A stretch of 16,132 nt of DNA, taken from positions 1 to 16,132 of the forward strand of contig CALJKZ010000184.1 in the NCBI GenBank assembly GCA_937983085.1, written 5' to 3'. The translations under genes were made by a program, and so were the position numbers. The stretch is from an uncultured Gemmatimonadales bacterium (GTDB lineage Bacteria; Gemmatimonadota; Gemmatimonadetes; Longimicrobiales; Gaopeijiaceae). The notes beneath the pieces were generated by a model. The model did no database searches, was not told where the DNA came from, and saw only the letters and a program-made list of their open reading frames with translations. This document shows positions 14,870 through 16,132 of this stretch, piece after piece. How positions within the stretch are numbered: position 1 is the stretch's first letter; each line of letters starts with the position of its first letter.

Positions 14870-16132
14870 TGCGTCCGGGATCGCCGCAGAGCCGGTCGTC
14901 CGATGCCGCGGTGGTGGTGGAGCGGGTGTATCGGGACGAGCGGGCGTCCATCGTCGCCGGACTGATCCGGCTCTGCGGTGACTTCTCCCTGGCCGAGGAC
15001 GTGGTCCAGGATGCGTTCTCCACGGCACTGGAGGCATGGGAGGGCGAAGGCGTGCCGGCCAATCCGGCGGGCTGGGTGGCCACAACGGCCCGCCGGAAAG
15101 CCATCGACCAGATCAGACGAGCGCATCGTTTCGCCGAGAAGCAGCAGGTCCTGGCTCGCCTCGAGGAGGCCGAGGCGGACTTGAGGGACGACGGCGTGCG
15201 GCTTCCAGGCGAAGACGGCCCCCATGACGATCGACTTCGCCTTCTCTTCACCTGCTGCCATCCGGCGCTGTCGGTGGAAGCGCAGATCGCCCTCACCCTC
15301 AAGGTCGTGGGCGGGCTCACCACCAGGGAAATCGCTCGGGCCTTCCTGGTGGCGGACACCACCATGGGTCAACGCCTGGTTCGGGCGAAGAAGAAGATCC
15401 GTGATGCCCGCATCCCCTTCCGCGTGCCGGCGGGTCCCGCTCTCGAGGCGCGGCTGGGCGCGGCGCTCGCCGTCCTCTACCTCGTCTTCAACGAGGGCTA
15501 CGCGGGTACCGAGTCCGAGGGCCTGGTACGGGGCGACCTATGCGAGGAGGCCATCCGCCTGGCGCGGTTGGTGGTGGAGCTCATGCCCGAGGAGCCCGAG
15601 GCCGAGGTCCTGCTGGCCCTCATGCTGCTCCACCCCTCCCGGCGGGACACGCGCCTAGCGGAAGGCCGTCTGGTGCTGCTCGAGGAGCAGGATCGCGGCC
15701 GGTGGGACCGGGACGCCATCGACGAGGGCGTCGAACGGGTGGAGGGGGCCCTGAAGCGGGGGCGTGTCGGTCCCTACCAGATCCAAGCCGCCATCGCGGC
15801 CCTCCACGCGCGGGCGGAGACGCCCGAGGCGACAGATTGGGAGCAGATCGCGGCCCTCTATTCCGTCCTGAAGCGCATGATCCCGACTCCGGTGATCCGG
15901 TTGAACCATGCGGTCGCCGTTGCGATGGCGCGGGGGCCCGACGTCGGTCTGCGCCGTCTCGAAGCCCTGGCTCGCGAGGGGGAGCTGGACCGGTATCACC
16001 TCTTCCACGCCGCCCGAGCGAACCTGCTCGTCCGTGCCCATCGGGAGTCGGATGCCCGGGCCGCCTACAAGGAGGCCCTGAAGGTGTGTTCCAACGACGT
16101 CGAGCGTCGCTTCCTCGAAGACCGGATCGGAG
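14869..16132 (+). CDS. ECF42-like RNA polymerase sigma factor with TPR-like C-terminal extension (3' end cut off)
   Basis: The frame is open from the ATG at 14869 (TGATG overlap with the DGPF stop) to the right edge, giving 421 codons without a stop. Family members are close to this length and end near RRFLEDRIG, so only a few residues seem missing. Region sigma-2 is at about 18-87 (LAEDVVQDAFSTALEAW, then PAGWVATTARRKAIDQIRR). Sigma-4 is at about 120-182: LRLLFTCCHPALSVEAQIAL (123-142), LTTREIARAFLVADTTMGQR (150-169) as the helix-turn-helix and LVRAKKKIRDA. Residues 190 onward are the SnoaL-unlike, helical, TPR-like extension of ECF42, starting with AVLYLVFNEGY (201-211). In ECF42 this extension is known to be needed for activity. 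No anti-sigma factor is visible; the target is probably its own promoter at 14445. Confidence 0.92.
   Translation, partial: MRPGSPQSRSSDAAVVVERVYRDERASIVAGLIRLCGDFSLAEDVVQDAFSTALEAWEGEGVPANPAGWVATTARRKAIDQIRRAHRFAEKQQVLARLEEAEADLRDDGVRLPGEDGPHDDRLRLLFTCCHPALSVEAQIALTLKVVGGLTTREIARAFLVADTTMGQRLVRAKKKIRDARIPFRVPAGPALEARLGAALAVLYLVFNEGYAGTESEGLVRGDLCEEAIRLARLVVELMPEEPEAEVLLALMLLHPSRRDTRLAEGRLVLLEEQDRGRWDRDAIDEGVERVEGALKRGRVGPYQIQAAIAALHARAETPEATDWEQIAALYSVLKRMIPTPVIRLNHAVAVAMARGPDVGLRRLEALAREGELDRYHLFHAARANLLVRAHRESDARAAYKEALKVCSNDVERRFLEDRIG

Overview
This window is GC-rich (roughly 70% by eye) and densely coded on both strands. It holds three ADOP-type permeases (MacB/FtsX-like permeases with no ATPase beside them), one of them paired with a PadR regulator. 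It also holds an ECF42-type sigma factor with its DGPF partner, VOC proteins and a Tat-exported dehydrogenase. Amplified ADOP/PadR families of this kind are typical of Gemmatimonadota and Acidobacteriota; I lean to Gemmatimonadota, by gene content only. I see no insertion sequence, phage gene, CRISPR array, tRNA or rRNA, and composition looks even throughout, so this reads as chromosome rather than an island.

Layout. 1-2126 (+): ADOP permease, cut at the left edge. 2139-2179: a sigma70-like promoter lying inside two tandem 17-bp palindromes. 2241-5244 (+): a PadR repressor and a second, full-length ADOP permease, 1 bp apart. 5324-6933 (+): a Tat-signal NAD-dependent epimerase/dehydratase overlapping a small VOC protein by 4 bp. 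6941-7771 (-): a two-domain VOC protein resembling CatE-type dioxygenases, convergent with the previous pair. 7861-8253 (+): a small three-helix membrane protein. 8294-12854 (-): a run of three genes transcribed leftward, namely a TspO-like membrane domain fused to an endonuclease/exonuclease/phosphatase (EEP) domain, a third ADOP permease and a TfoX-N protein. 12876-14338 (+): sfsA and a secreted TIG-like protein. 14445-16132 (+): a TGTCGA-type promoter, a DGPF (YCII-like) protein and an ECF42-like sigma factor that runs off the right edge just before its expected end.

How the parts fit. The PadR-ADOP pair looks like a self-contained locus with an autoregulatory operator. The DGPF-sigma pair looks like an autoregulated ECF42 locus with its own recognisable promoter. 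The most unusual protein is the leftward 562-residue fusion. After eight predicted membrane helices it carries a basic stretch, a ninth hydrophobic segment and a perfect lipobox (LAGC, Cys317), then a catalytically complete EEP domain. It may be cut by signal peptidase II into a membrane protein and a lipoprotein nuclease/phosphatase. Functions are family-level assignments from reading the sequence; no database search was possible.
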